Positions 8,208 through 17,049 of a DNA stretch of 64,000 nt are shown here, in pieces. Both the position numbers and the translations under genes were made by a program. Within the stretch, counting starts at the first letter, position 1. Every line of letters starts with the position of its first letter. Under the pieces are notes generated by a model. The model did not search any database, was not told where the DNA came from, and saw only the letters and a program-made list of their open reading frames with translations. Origin of the DNA: Micromonospora gifhornensis (lineage in GTDB: Bacteria; Actinomycetota; Actinomycetes; Mycobacteriales; Micromonosporaceae); assembly GCF_016863515.1 (NCBI RefSeq), contig NZ_BOPA01000035.1, positions 43,471 through 107,470 on the forward strand. Direction: 5' to 3'.

Positions 8208-9524
8208 ATGAGCATCGACCTGCCGACCGGCGACACCGTGCCACTGTTCGGATTACTGGTACGCCAACATCGCATGCGTATCGGGCTGACCCAGCGCGAA
8301 CTGGCGGACCTGTCCACCGTCAGCGTCCGGGCGATCCGCGACCTCGAACAGGGCCGGGCCCGCCGACCGCGCCAGGACACCGTCCGGCTGATCGCCGACG
8401 GCCTGCGGCTCGGGGCACGGGCCCGCGCCGACCTGGAGTCGGCCGCCGGGGAGGGTCGGACCAGCTGGGCGGTGAAGGCCGGCTACGAGGCCGACCCGCC
8501 GGCGCCCCCCTTCGCCATCGACGTGCAGCTCGGGCGGGAACCGGAGACCGCCGTCATCGTCGACGAACTCGCCACCGGCGCCGAACGGCTGGTGACCGTC
8601 GTCGGGATAGACGGGGTCGGCCGGACCCGGCTGGCCATCGAGGTGGCGACCCGGATGCACGCGGCAGACCGTACCCCGGTGCTCTGGTGTCCGGTGACCG
8701 GCCCGACCAGCGGTGACCGGCTCTCCACCCTGGTACGCGCCGCCGCCGACCAACTGCTCGGCGACAGTACGCACCCCGCGGACGGCACGGACGCCATCGC
8801 CGCCCTCGTCGAGATCGTCGCCGACCGGCCGCCGCTGCTGGTGCTCGACGGGGTACGGGAGGTCGCCCACCCCGGCCGCCTGGTGCAGCTGCTGCGCGAC
8901 TGCCCCGGCCTGCGCATCCTGGTCACCGCCGCGTTCCCGCTGGGGGTGCCCGGTGAGCGACACTTCCTGCTCAACCCGCTGGCCGTCGCCGACGAAGGCG
9001 AACCCTTCGACGCGCACGCGCCCGCCGTCCGGATCTTCATGGAGCGGGCCCGCCGGTACCGTCCCGACGTCGACCCGGATGCCCGGGAGACCGCCCTGAT
9101 CGCGGAGATCTGCCGCCGCCTCGACGGGATACCGCAGGCCATCCACGCCGCCGCCTCCTGGCTCGTCGTCTACGACATCGCGACCCTGCACCACTGCCTG
9201 CACGACGGTCCGTCCGGACTGCTGCACCACCTCGCCGGCCCCGACGGCGGCACCAGCCTGCGCGACGCCCTGGAACGCCGGCTGACCACCCTGCCCACCG
9301 CCGAACGCGACCTGCTCGACGCGCTCTGCGGCCAGGGTGAGACCTTCGACCTGGCCGAGGTGATGGCGCTGACCGGCCGCAGCCTGCCCGACAGCGGCCG
9401 TGCGGTCCGCGCTCTGGTGCTGCGCGGTCTGGTCCGCCCCTGGTACACCGGCGGCCAGTCCCGGTTCCGGATCCTGCACCTGGTACGCGCGGCCCAGCTC
9501 TGCGCTCTCGACGTCCGGGTCTGA
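8208..9524 (+). CDS. XRE-family HTH regulator with degenerate NB-ARC-like ATPase domain
   Basis: A 438-residue protein. Residues about 12-70 form a classical XRE helix-turn-helix (LTQRELADLSTVSVRAIRDL). An AAA/NB-ARC-like region follows with VVGIDGVGRTRLAIE, a P-loop in which the usual Lys is Arg, and LLVLDGV as Walker B. There is no TPR array, so it is a short relative of actinobacterial NB-ARC regulators. Codon 16 (8253-8255) is TTA, the leucine codon that depends on the bldA tRNA in streptomycetes, so translation may be developmentally limited. AGGGAG precedes the ATG at 8208. It lies 245 bases after the SARP gene and is probably a second pathway regulator. Confidence 0.75.
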   Translation: MSIDLPTGDTVPLFGLLVRQHRMRIGLTQRELADLSTVSVRAIRDLEQGRARRPRQDTVRLIADGLRLGARARADLESAAGEGRTSWAVKAGYEADPPAPPFAIDVQLGREPETAVIVDELATGAERLVTVVGIDGVGRTRLAIEVATRMHAADRTPVLWCPVTGPTSGDRLSTLVRAAADQLLGDSTHPADGTDAIAALVEIVADRPPLLVLDGVREVAHPGRLVQLLRDCPGLRILVTAAFPLGVPGERHFLLNPLAVADEGEPFDAHAPAVRIFMERARRYRPDVDPDARETALIAEICRRLDGIPQAIHAAASWLVVYDIATLHHCLHDGPSGLLHHLAGPDGGTSLRDALERRLTTLPTAERDLLDALCGQGETFDLAEVMALTGRSLPDSGRAVRALVLRGLVRPWYTGGQSRFRILHLVRAAQLCALDVRV

Positions 9525-9710
9525 CGGTGCGGTGCGGCCGCGGCGGCACGCCACCCGGCGTGCCCCCGGCTCGTCCGCGGTCTGTCCTCGTCGCATTCAC
9601 CGCATCCGATAGGATCCGCTGGTCTGCTCAGCTCTCACCTCGACGTGTGTGCGGCCGGAGTCCGGCCCGCCCACCGACAGCTGCGCGGCCGGCACGTCGG
9701 AGGGCTTCGC

Positions 9711-10340
9711 ATGAGACAGCGGCACACCGAAGCGGATTCGCCTCGACCGGTGGCCGCTGCGCAGCAGGACATCGCGCACCAACTGCAACTCGCCGCCGCC
9801 GGCGACCAGGTCGCCTGGAATGACCTCGTGGACCGGTTCAGCCCGCTGCTCTGGTCCATCTGTCGGCACTTCGGTCTGAGTTCGGCCGACGCGGCGGACG
9901 CGTTCCAGCTCACCTGGCTGCGACTGCTGGAGAATCTCGACACGATCCAGGATCCGGCTCGCCTGCCCGGTTGGCTCGGCACCACCTGTCGCCGGGAGTG
10001 CCTGGGTCTGCTGCGGCCCACCAAGCGGGTCCGGCCCACGGATGACGACCGGCTGCTCGATCGCTTGCGCGGACCGTCCTCGTCGGCCGACCAGCCGGTG
10101 CTGATCGCGGACCGCAACGCACGGCTGTGGCGTGAGTTCGACCGACTCGACGCCCGCTGTCAGCGGATCCTGCGGCTCCTGCTTATCGAACCGGACGGTG
10201 ACCGGGTCTCCTACGAGCTGGTCGCCTCGGCGCTGGACATGCCGGTGGGTAGTCTCGGCCCGATCCGGGGGCGGTGCCTGACACGACTACGCCGCCTGCT
10301 CGACGCGGAGGGTATCAGCGACGCGCTTCGCGACTCCTAG
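9711..10340 (+). CDS. ECF-like sigma-70 family RNA polymerase sigma factor
   Basis: A 209-residue sigma factor. Region 2 spans about residues 25-95 (VDRFSPLLWSICRHFGLS, then WLRLLENLDTI and LPGWLGTTCRREC). Region 4 lies near the C-terminus (about 160-205) with SYELVASALDMPVGSLG and the recognition helix RGRCLTRLRRLL. The ATG at 9711 has a GGAGGG site at ideal spacing. It starts a cluster with a small beta-rich protein 35 bases downstream, then a convergent S8 protease and a CHAT protein. No anti-sigma factor with a transmembrane helix is encoded beside it, so its activity is presumably set some other way, possibly through the neighbouring proteases (inference). Confidence 0.85.
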   Translation: MRQRHTEADSPRPVAAAQQDIAHQLQLAAAGDQVAWNDLVDRFSPLLWSICRHFGLSSADAADAFQLTWLRLLENLDTIQDPARLPGWLGTTCRRECLGLLRPTKRVRPTDDDRLLDRLRGPSSSADQPVLIADRNARLWREFDRLDARCQRILRLLLIEPDGDRVSYELVASALDMPVGSLGPIRGRCLTRLRRLLDAEGISDALRDS

Positions 10341-10375
10341 GAGGAAACGGCAACCCGAGGACTGAGGGAGGAATC

Positions 10376-10894
10376 GTGGACGACGAGCACACGGGGCCGC
10401 AGACGCCGGCGCCGGGGGCGGACGATCCGCTGCTGGCCCCCCTCGGCGAGCTGATCCGGGCGGCCGACGCACCGCCGACCGTGGCTGTGGAACTGGCCAA
10501 GCAGAGCTTCGGTCTGCGCCAGGTCGACACCGAGTTGGCGGCGCTCGTGGCCGACTCGGCGATGGACCCGGTCGGGACCGCGGTACGCGCCGGCGAGCAA
10601 AGCACCCTCCCTCGGCTGCTCACCTTCGAGGTCGAGGGCCCGGACGACACCCCGCAGGCGGTGGAGGTGGAGGTCAGCGGTTCCGGCCGGTACCGGCGGC
10701 TGCTCGGCCAGCTGCATCCGCCGGGGGCGGCCCGGATCGAGGTACGGCAGCCCGGGGGTGACGCCGTTGATCCGGTGGACGCCGACGAGCAGGGCCGGTT
10801 CGTCGTGGCGGCGGTCGGGGTCGGGCTGATCCGGCTGACCTGGCATCGCCCGGGACGCCACGCGATCGCCACGGCCTGGTTCAGACTGGACTGA
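10376..10894 (+). CDS. Small beta-rich protein of the sigma/S8/CHAT cluster
   Basis: A 172-residue protein starting with GTG at 10376 behind a strong GGGAGGAA site. The N-terminal half is acidic and helical (LLAPLGELIRAAD; VAVELAKQSFGLRQVDTELAALVAD). The C-terminal half (about residues 80-172) alternates short beta strands, with LLTFEVEG, VEVEVSGSGRYRRLLGQL, ARIEVRQPGG and GRFVVAAVGVGLIRLTWH, resembling the carboxypeptidase-regulatory-like or transthyretin-like sandwich. There is no signal peptide, so it is cytoplasmic. It follows the sigma factor by 35 bases and may bind or restrain it, or be the protease substrate. That is inferred from position only; the function is not known. Confidence 0.7.
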   Translation: MDDEHTGPQTPAPGADDPLLAPLGELIRAADAPPTVAVELAKQSFGLRQVDTELAALVADSAMDPVGTAVRAGEQSTLPRLLTFEVEGPDDTPQAVEVEVSGSGRYRRLLGQLHPPGAARIEVRQPGGDAVDPVDADEQGRFVVAAVGVGLIRLTWHRPGRHAIATAWFRLD

Positions 10895-10927
10895 CGGTGC
10901 CGGCCGGCGTCACGCCGACCGGCACCG
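10895..10927. terminator. Hairpin between convergent genes
   Basis: Arms CGGTGCCGG and CCGGCACCG enclose an inner GGCG/CGCC stem with a small internal mismatch. It sits immediately after the stop of the beta-rich protein and before the end of the convergent S8 peptidase gene. Confidence 0.55.
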
Positions 10928-10933
10928 TGGTCC

Positions 10934-12352
10934 TCAGACCGGGGTGCCCGGCAGCACCCGCAGCACCCGCCCGTAGTCGCGGAGGATGCGCCGCCCCGCC
11001 AGCAACGCGTTCAACGCATCGCGGGGAGTCAGCTTCGGGTCGTCCAGGCAGGCCCGGGCGACCAGGCCGCTGATCTGTGGGGCGGAGAACGAGGTGCCGC
11101 TCCAGACCGCCCAGGAGTTCGCCGGGAACGTGTAGTCGGCTACCGACGGGTCCGGCACCGGCGGCAGTGTGCCGGTCACGAACGTGGCGACCACGCCGAG
11201 ACCGACGCAGGAGCAGTCGACCCAGTCGCCGTGGCTGGAGAACGGGGCCGGCAGCAGGTCCGCGGTCAGCGCACCGACGGCGACCACACCGTCGAAGGCG
11301 GCCGGATACATCGGATCCTTGCTGCCGTTGTTTCCGGCGCTCGCCACGATCAGGACCTCCGGGAACCGGTCCACGATCGTCCGCACCGCGCTCTGCAGGG
11401 CCAGTGGTGGCACACCGTCGACGGCGGGCGTACCGATCGAGGCGTTGATGATCAGCCGTACGCCGTCGGTGGCGGCCTCGTGCGCGGCGCGCAGCATCGC
11501 CTCGGCGGCCTCCTGGTCGGTGCCCAGCCCGTCGCTGCGGGTGAACCGATATGCCCGTACCTCGCAGCGGGGCGCCACCCGCTGCACGATGCCGGCGGCG
11601 AAGCTTCCGTGCCCGGCCGACCAGTCGAGCCGGCCGTCCCCCGCGCGGCCGTTGACGACCGGCAGCACGTCGAGGAGTTCGGTGTTGTCCGGCCGCCGGA
11701 CGATGGTGTCCAGCCAACTGTCGGTCCGGTCCTCCGGGGTGATGCCGGTGTCGATGACCGCCACCCGTACCGCCGGGACGCCCGGTCTGCGCGCGGCTGC
11801 GGCCTGTGGAAAGTCGCCGAGGGCGGCGGTGGCGAACGGATAGTCGTCGCCCTTGATGATGTGTCCGAGCGGTACGACCAGGTGCGGCGCGGCGGTGATG
11901 CCCAGCTTCGCCAACTGGCGGACGTCACCGGCCAGGTCCTGCGGGCCTTTGCGCCCTTCGAACACTGCGGTGCGCCGCTGCTGCGACGATTCGGCCTGTT
12001 TCCACGGCCGGTAGCCCAACCGGCGCAACACCTGCAGCGGGTCGACTTCCGGTCGGGTCGCCTCGAAGTCGACCACCAGCTGCCCCCGCGCGACGAGGAC
12101 GTAGGTCCGCTGGCCGGCCAGGTCGGTCACCGGGTACCTGTCGAAGGGCAGGGCGAACTGCCCCGGTGCCCGGTCCTGCCGCTCCTGCATCTGGTCGATG
12201 ATCTCGTTGGTGCGCCCGCGTCTGGCGTCGACGATCATCACTTGCACCTGCCGGCGTGCGTGGGCGGCGTCGATCTTCAACTGCTTGCTGGAGCGGTGCT
12301 CCGGGAACTCGTCCGGCGACGGCGCCGACGGGGGCCTGGGCTTCATGTTCAC
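10934..12352 (-). CDS. S8 family (subtilisin-like) serine peptidase, no signal peptide
   Basis: A 472-residue protein. The subtilase triad is complete: Asp201 in RVAVIDTGI, His248 in SAGHGSFAAGI and Ser421 in SGTSFSAPQISG. The oxyanion Asn is in IVASAGNNGS (341 or 342). There is no signal peptide or C-terminal membrane anchor, so unlike the mycosins it should act in the cytoplasm. Residues 1-190 form an N-terminal extension, basic and helical at first, then strand-rich, which may be an inhibitory or substrate-recognition domain. The start is GTG at 12352, 7 bases after AGGAG. It is divergent from the TPR-CHAT gene across a 147-base promoter region and convergent with the sigma cluster. Confidence 0.85.
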   Translation of the reverse strand: MNMKPRPPSAPSPDEFPEHRSSKQLKIDAAHARRQVQVMIVDARRGRTNEIIDQMQERQDRAPGQFALPFDRYPVTDLAGQRTYVLVARGQLVVDFEATRPEVDPLQVLRRLGYRPWKQAESSQQRRTAVFEGRKGPQDLAGDVRQLAKLGITAAPHLVVPLGHIIKGDDYPFATAALGDFPQAAAARRPGVPAVRVAVIDTGITPEDRTDSWLDTIVRRPDNTELLDVLPVVNGRAGDGRLDWSAGHGSFAAGIVQRVAPRCEVRAYRFTRSDGLGTDQEAAEAMLRAAHEAATDGVRLIINASIGTPAVDGVPPLALQSAVRTIVDRFPEVLIVASAGNNGSKDPMYPAAFDGVVAVGALTADLLPAPFSSHGDWVDCSCVGLGVVATFVTGTLPPVPDPSVADYTFPANSWAVWSGTSFSAPQISGLVARACLDDPKLTPRDALNALLAGRRILRDYGRVLRVLPGTPV

Positions 12353-12499
12353 AGTGACGCTCCTATCGAAGATCTTGGTGATTGGCGCTGCGGTGACGGC
12401 AGTCAGATTCGGTCACGGCTCGTCGGTACACCAGCAATAACCCGACGCAAGGTACGGATACACTGCGGACATTGACGTACGGCGACGAGCGGCCCCACG
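12353..12499. promoter_or_regulatory. Divergent promoter region between S8 peptidase and TPR-CHAT genes
   Basis: A 147-base region that must hold the promoters of both divergent genes. It is locally less GC-rich than the flanking genes. I see no clear palindrome or recognisable -35/-10 pair. Confidence 0.4.
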
Positions 12500-15199
12500 A
12501 TGACCGCTGATCTTTGCGCAGCTCTCGTGGCAGAGGCGGATGCCGCGTACTCCAGAGTCGTCCTCGACCCCGCGAGATACACCGCGACGGCGAGAGAAAT
12601 CGTCGACCTCGCCCGCCGGGCGGGAAACGACGAGGCACTGATCGTGGGTCTGCGGGCGCTGGCCTGGACCCGCCACGCGGTACTGGACAACGAGACGGCC
12701 AAGCACCTGCTGGATTCCGCGGCCCGGCTGGCCACCCGCCGTGGCCTGCACCGTCGACTCGGGGAGGTGCTCCTCACCCGCTCGGTGGCGCTTCAGGAAC
12801 TCGGCAGGTATCCCGCGGCGACGCGGGATCTGCGGCGGGCGGCGGGCCTGGTGTCCCCGCAGCAACGTCCCGAACTGCTCATGCAGCTCGCCATCCTGGA
12901 CCACAACGCCGGTCGGGTGCGCGCCGCCGCGCGTCAGTACCGGGTGGTGCTCGCCGAGCCCGCCTGTCCGCCGGTGATCTGGGTGAAGGCGGCCAACAAC
13001 CTGTCGTACGCGCAGACCCAGCTCGGTCGTCCGCAGGCGGCGCTGGCCTACCTGGACCGGGCCGCCTCGCTGGCGAGCGACCTGGGACCGATGTTGTCGG
13101 CGGTCATCGAGAACAGTCGGGCCTGGTCCAGCTTCCATGCCGGCAGGTTCACCGAGAGTCTGCGCCGGTTCGCCGAGGCCGGCCGGCTGTACACCGCAGC
13201 CGGGCTGCCGCTCGGCGAACACTATCTGGATTACACCGACGCGCTGGCCGAGCTGCGCCTGCTGGACGAGGCCGCCGCGGTCGCCCGGCTGGCCGCCACC
13301 GACCTCGAACGGCACGGTGCCCGGCTGATGGCCGCGGAGGCGCGGCTGCGTTGTGCCCGGCTGGCGCTGGCGTTGGGCGACGTCGACACGGCCCGCGCCG
13401 ACGCGACGAGCGCCGTGCGTGACTTCCGGCGGCAGCGCCGCACCGCCTGGGCGGCGTGGGCCGTCGTCACCGCCGTGGAGGCGGACGCCGTCGCGGACGG
13501 CTTCACCACCATGGCGGTACGCCGACTCGGTCACGCGGCGGCCACGCTGCATCGTCTCGGTCTGCGGGCCAACGCGGTGGAGGCGCATCTGGTGGCCGGG
13601 CGGGCGGCGTTGGCCACGGATGACCAGCGGCGAGCGAGACGTCACCTGGCAGCGGCCGGTGCCCTGGCGGACGGTCAGACGCTGCTGGTGCGGCTACGCG
13701 GACGGTTGGCGCTGGCCCTGCTGGCCGACACCACGACGCACACCGCCCAGGGCACGGCTGCTCGCCCCCGCACGGCATCGGCGTACGGCCAGGGGGCAGC
13801 GACCCGCTCGGCAGCGCCCGACGCGGGTGCCGTGGTGCGGCACTGCGCGGCCGGACTGGCCGACCTCGCCCGCCACCGGGCGGCGCTGCCGTCGGTGGAA
13901 CTGCGGGTGCTGGCCGCCGGGCACGGCGTGGAACTCGGCGACCTCGGTCTGCGCCACCTGCTGCGCACCGCGCCCCCGAGTCGGGTGCTGCACTGGCTGG
14001 AACGCACCCGGGCCGCTGCCCTGCTGACCGTGGAACCCGCTGCCCACGACGACCTCGACGACCTCGTGATCGCGCTGCGTACGGTCGAGCAGGAACTGCG
14101 GGCGGCGCGGCGCGAACGTGGCCCACTACCGCGCACCCTGCTGGCTCGCCAGGCCACGCTGGAGGCGCAGATCAGGCGGCGGTCCTGGGGCCGCGACGGG
14201 ACGACGACGCGGTCGGCCGAGATCGTGACCGCGGGTCAGCTCCGTGACCTGCTCGACGGCGGCTGGCTCGCTGAGTACGCGACGGTGGACGACACAATCG
14301 TCGCGGTCCTCGTCGGGCCGCACCGGACCCGTCGGATCCAGCTCGGCGCGCTGTCCGCGGTGGAACGGGAGACTGTCGCGTTGCACTTCGCGCTGCGGCG
14401 GCTGCTGCGCGGCGGCCGCTACACCGAACAGGCCCTCTCGGCCGCCCGGACCTCGCTGGAGACCCTCGCCGAGCTGCTCGTCGCCCCGCTCGGGGTGCCG
14501 CCGGGGGCACCGCTGGTCGTGGTGCCACCGGCGAAGCTGCTGCGGGTGCCCTGGTCCCCGCTGCACCCCGGACCGGTGTGCGGCGCACCGTCGGCCACCA
14601 TGTGGGCGCGGAGCCGGCGGGCAGCCGAGTCCCGGCGGGCAGGACAGCAGGTCGCGCTGGTGGCCGGGCCCAACCTGGACGGCGCCGTGGCCGAGGTGCA
14701 GGCCCTCGAAGCCTGCCACCCCCGGGCGGCGACACTGCTGCCACCGCAGAGCACAGTCGAGGCCGTCGTCGCCGCGCTCCGACAGGCCGACCTGGCGCAC
14801 CTGGCCTGCCACGGCCACCTGCGTTCGGACAGCCCCCTGTTCTCGGCGCTCGAACTCAGCGACGGTCCGCTCACCGTGTACGAGTTGCACAGCCGTGCCG
14901 TCGCCCCGCACCGGGTGGTGCTGGCCGCCTGTGACTCCGGAGTCGAGCGCGACCACGAGGGTGACGAGGTGCTGGGTTTCGTCAGCGCGCTGATGGCCGG
15001 CGGTACGGCCGGGGTGATCGCGTCCGGCGTACCGCTGCCGGACGGCGCGTCGCTGGCGTTGATGCCGCGGCTGCACGACCGGGTCACCCGCGGTGAGTCG
15101 CTGGCGGGCGCGTTGTGGGCCGCGCGGGCCGCCGAGCCGCCCGCCTCCCCCGCCGATTTCGTCACCTGGTGCGGTCTGACCGCCTACGGCGCGGCCTGA
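12500..15199 (+). CDS. TPR-CHAT protein, caspase-like cysteine protease homologue
   Basis: An 899-residue protein. Residues about 30-480 are helical repeats of TPR type (RLGEVLLTRSVALQELGRY; AANNLSYAQTQLGRPQAALA). A short linker leads to the CHAT domain at about residues 610-899. The clan CD catalytic pair is present: His771 in LAHLACHGHL and Cys811 in VVLAACDSGV, followed by a GFVSALMAGGTAGVIAS segment typical of CHAT. CHAT proteases, such as the TPR-CHAT subunit of type III-E CRISPR, cut partner proteins on activation. Here it faces an S8 protease and a sigma factor, suggesting a proteolytic signalling or conflict system. It is cytoplasmic, with no signal or membrane segment. The substrate is unknown. 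Confidence 0.87.
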   Translation: MTADLCAALVAEADAAYSRVVLDPARYTATAREIVDLARRAGNDEALIVGLRALAWTRHAVLDNETAKHLLDSAARLATRRGLHRRLGEVLLTRSVALQELGRYPAATRDLRRAAGLVSPQQRPELLMQLAILDHNAGRVRAAARQYRVVLAEPACPPVIWVKAANNLSYAQTQLGRPQAALAYLDRAASLASDLGPMLSAVIENSRAWSSFHAGRFTESLRRFAEAGRLYTAAGLPLGEHYLDYTDALAELRLLDEAAAVARLAATDLERHGARLMAAEARLRCARLALALGDVDTARADATSAVRDFRRQRRTAWAAWAVVTAVEADAVADGFTTMAVRRLGHAAATLHRLGLRANAVEAHLVAGRAALATDDQRRARRHLAAAGALADGQTLLVRLRGRLALALLADTTTHTAQGTAARPRTASAYGQGAATRSAAPDAGAVVRHCAAGLADLARHRAALPSVELRVLAAGHGVELGDLGLRHLLRTAPPSRVLHWLERTRAAALLTVEPAAHDDLDDLVIALRTVEQELRAARRERGPLPRTLLARQATLEAQIRRRSWGRDGTTTRSAEIVTAGQLRDLLDGGWLAEYATVDDTIVAVLVGPHRTRRIQLGALSAVERETVALHFALRRLLRGGRYTEQALSAARTSLETLAELLVAPLGVPPGAPLVVVPPAKLLRVPWSPLHPGPVCGAPSATMWARSRRAAESRRAGQQVALVAGPNLDGAVAEVQALEACHPRAATLLPPQSTVEAVVAALRQADLAHLACHGHLRSDSPLFSALELSDGPLTVYELHSRAVAPHRVVLAACDSGVERDHEGDEVLGFVSALMAGGTAGVIASGVPLPDGASLALMPRLHDRVTRGESLAGALWAARAAEPPASPADFVTWCGLTAYGAA

Positions 15200-15207
15200 A
15201 CGACCGC

Positions 15208-15239
15208 GCCGGGGGCCGGGCATCGCCCAGGCCCCCGGC
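15208..15239. terminator. Hairpin terminator after TPR-CHAT gene
   Basis: GC-rich inverted repeat with arms GCCGGGGGCCGGGC and GCCC-A-GGCCCCCGGC (one bulged base), located between the convergent CHAT and secreted-protein genes. Confidence 0.75.
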
Positions 15240-15250
15240 GGGTCAGCGAC

Positions 15251-16903
15251 TCAGGAGGTGCCGGAGATGTACCACCAGCCGGTCAACGACGAGGCGGGCA
15301 CGTCCGGGCCGACACTGCCCTTGCCCCAGAAGTAGTCGTCGAAGTTGACCAGACCGCCCGGCCCGACCGGACCCATCGTCGCCCACACCACCGACGCAGG
15401 CTGGTCGTCGATGGAGGCCTGCGCCCACGCCTTGCGCACCGGCATCGGGTTGTTCCACCAGAGGAACGGCGATCGCAGCATGTAGTTGGCGAACGTTCCG
15501 CCGTGGCTGGCACTGTGGTACGACACGGTGTGGAAGCTGTTGATCTGGTGCAGGCCGTCGAAGGCGCCACCCCAGCGCTGCCACCACCGCTGCCCGCCGG
15601 AATCGTTGGCGAGCACCAGGCAGGTGAACAGGCTCATCCACTCGACGTCGCCGTTGCCCCAGCGGGCCTCGGTGTTCGCCAGGAACGTGTCGTCCCTGCT
15701 GCTGCACCCGGAGAAGCTGAACCCGGTGGGCGCTCCGTGACCCTGCCAGTAGGTCATGTCGACGTGGTCGGTCCAGTTGCTGTCGGTGCCGCCGAACTTC
15801 GGGTCCTTGAAGTCCCGCTCCCAGGCGCTGCCGTTCAGCCAGCTGAACTCGACAGGAATGCCGCGGGAGGTGAACTGGCCGTTGAACGAGGCGAGGTTGG
15901 TGCCGGTCCACGGCAGACCGGAGCACGGGCCGGTGCCCTCGCTGCCCACGTCGACGACACCCAAGGACTGCACGCCCGGTGCCGCGAACGCCGTCGCCGT
16001 CGTCGGCCGCCGCGGCGGCACCGGTACCGGATCGATCTCGGGCAACTCGGCGTCCACTGCCGCCGGAACGAAGATGATCTGCGCCGCCGAACCGTCGGCG
16101 TTCACCCCCGCGCAGCGGAAGCTCGGCTCGATGCGGTCCACCTTCGCGTCCAGGGCAGGTGCCGGGTAGGCGTAGTCGGCCTGCCGGATCCGTACCGCAC
16201 CCTGCATGGCCTTGGCGCACCGCTCCCGACCGGCCTCGGGGTCGAGGACCCGCACCGGCTCACCCTTCTCCAGCACACGCGTGCTGTACGACAACTGGGT
16301 GACCTCGCCGTCGGAGCCGAAACCGACCCGGATCTTCGCGCCCGGCCCCTCGTACGGCAGCCCGTCCAGGCTGAACGAGAACGACACGGTGGTGTCCAGC
16401 GCCGCCGAAACCGTCGGCTTACCCTTGGCGTCGACCATCTCCAGGCTGGTGTGACCGACGGTGGGCCGGGCCTGATCCGGGTAGAGGCCGACACGGGCCA
16501 GCGCCTCGCGGGTCAGGCCCAGCGCCTTCTCGGCGTCGATCGGGCGCAGCCGAGCCAACGCTGCCTCGTCCAGCACACTGCCGACCGTCGGGTTGCCGTC
16601 CTCGTCCTTACCTGTGTCGCCGACCGAGATCGACGGGATGTCGAGGAAACCCTTCTCGTCCGCGAACCGCACGCTGCCATCCTCGGAGCGGGACACGCGC
16701 TTGATGCCGAACGCCTCACCCAACTCGGCGGCCTGGGCTTCACTGATGCCCGTGGCGCGGACCTGGTAGGTCAGCAGTTCGGTGGTCGCGGCGGCGGAGA
16801 CCGGCGCGCCGGACGCGGCCAGGGTTGCGGCTCCGGTCGTGCCGGCGACGGCCAGACCGAAGCCGAGCCGCCACCACCTGCCGCGAGAACGTAGATATGA
16901 CAT
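15251..16903 (-). CDS. Secreted DUF6345-like protein with caspase-like His/Cys pair
   Basis: A 550-residue exported protein. Residues 1-38 are a signal peptide (basic start, hydrophobic core, APVSAAA cleavage region). Residues about 40-300 look like a propeptide or binding region. The C-terminal domain (about 310-550) matches what I recall as the DUF6345 type: a hydrophobic strand ending in MTYWQGHG (His389) and another ending in WMSLFTCLVL (Cys428). This is the spacing and context seen in clan CD peptidases, where HG and a strand-end Cys form the dyad. Protease activity is an inference. The start at 16903 has GGGAGG 5 bases upstream; the longer frame adds 14 residues before the signal. It is convergent with TPR-CHAT. 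Confidence 0.7.
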   Translation of the reverse strand: MSYLRSRGRWWRLGFGLAVAGTTGAATLAASGAPVSAAATTELLTYQVRATGISEAQAAELGEAFGIKRVSRSEDGSVRFADEKGFLDIPSISVGDTGKDEDGNPTVGSVLDEAALARLRPIDAEKALGLTREALARVGLYPDQARPTVGHTSLEMVDAKGKPTVSAALDTTVSFSFSLDGLPYEGPGAKIRVGFGSDGEVTQLSYSTRVLEKGEPVRVLDPEAGRERCAKAMQGAVRIRQADYAYPAPALDAKVDRIEPSFRCAGVNADGSAAQIIFVPAAVDAELPEIDPVPVPPRRPTTATAFAAPGVQSLGVVDVGSEGTGPCSGLPWTGTNLASFNGQFTSRGIPVEFSWLNGSAWERDFKDPKFGGTDSNWTDHVDMTYWQGHGAPTGFSFSGCSSRDDTFLANTEARWGNGDVEWMSLFTCLVLANDSGGQRWWQRWGGAFDGLHQINSFHTVSYHSASHGGTFANYMLRSPFLWWNNPMPVRKAWAQASIDDQPASVVWATMGPVGPGGLVNFDDYFWGKGSVGPDVPASSLTGWWYISGTS

Positions 16904-17049
16904 GGAAACCTCCCGTACGACGAGGGCGCGCGAACCGCGCCACAACGAAGACGACGGAGGTCGCCACCCGATACAGGGTTGGCATGTCAGCTACCTGACT
17001 GCTGATCCTTCAGTACGACGATCGGCGAGCGGCACCGTGGTCCGCGCGC

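Noticed and set aside
15503..16894. A 463-codon open frame on the plus strand opposite the secreted DUF6345-like protein
   Set aside because: It is the mirror frame of a high-GC gene with correct codon bias on the minus strand. The translation is Arg/Val/Gly-rich and matches no family.
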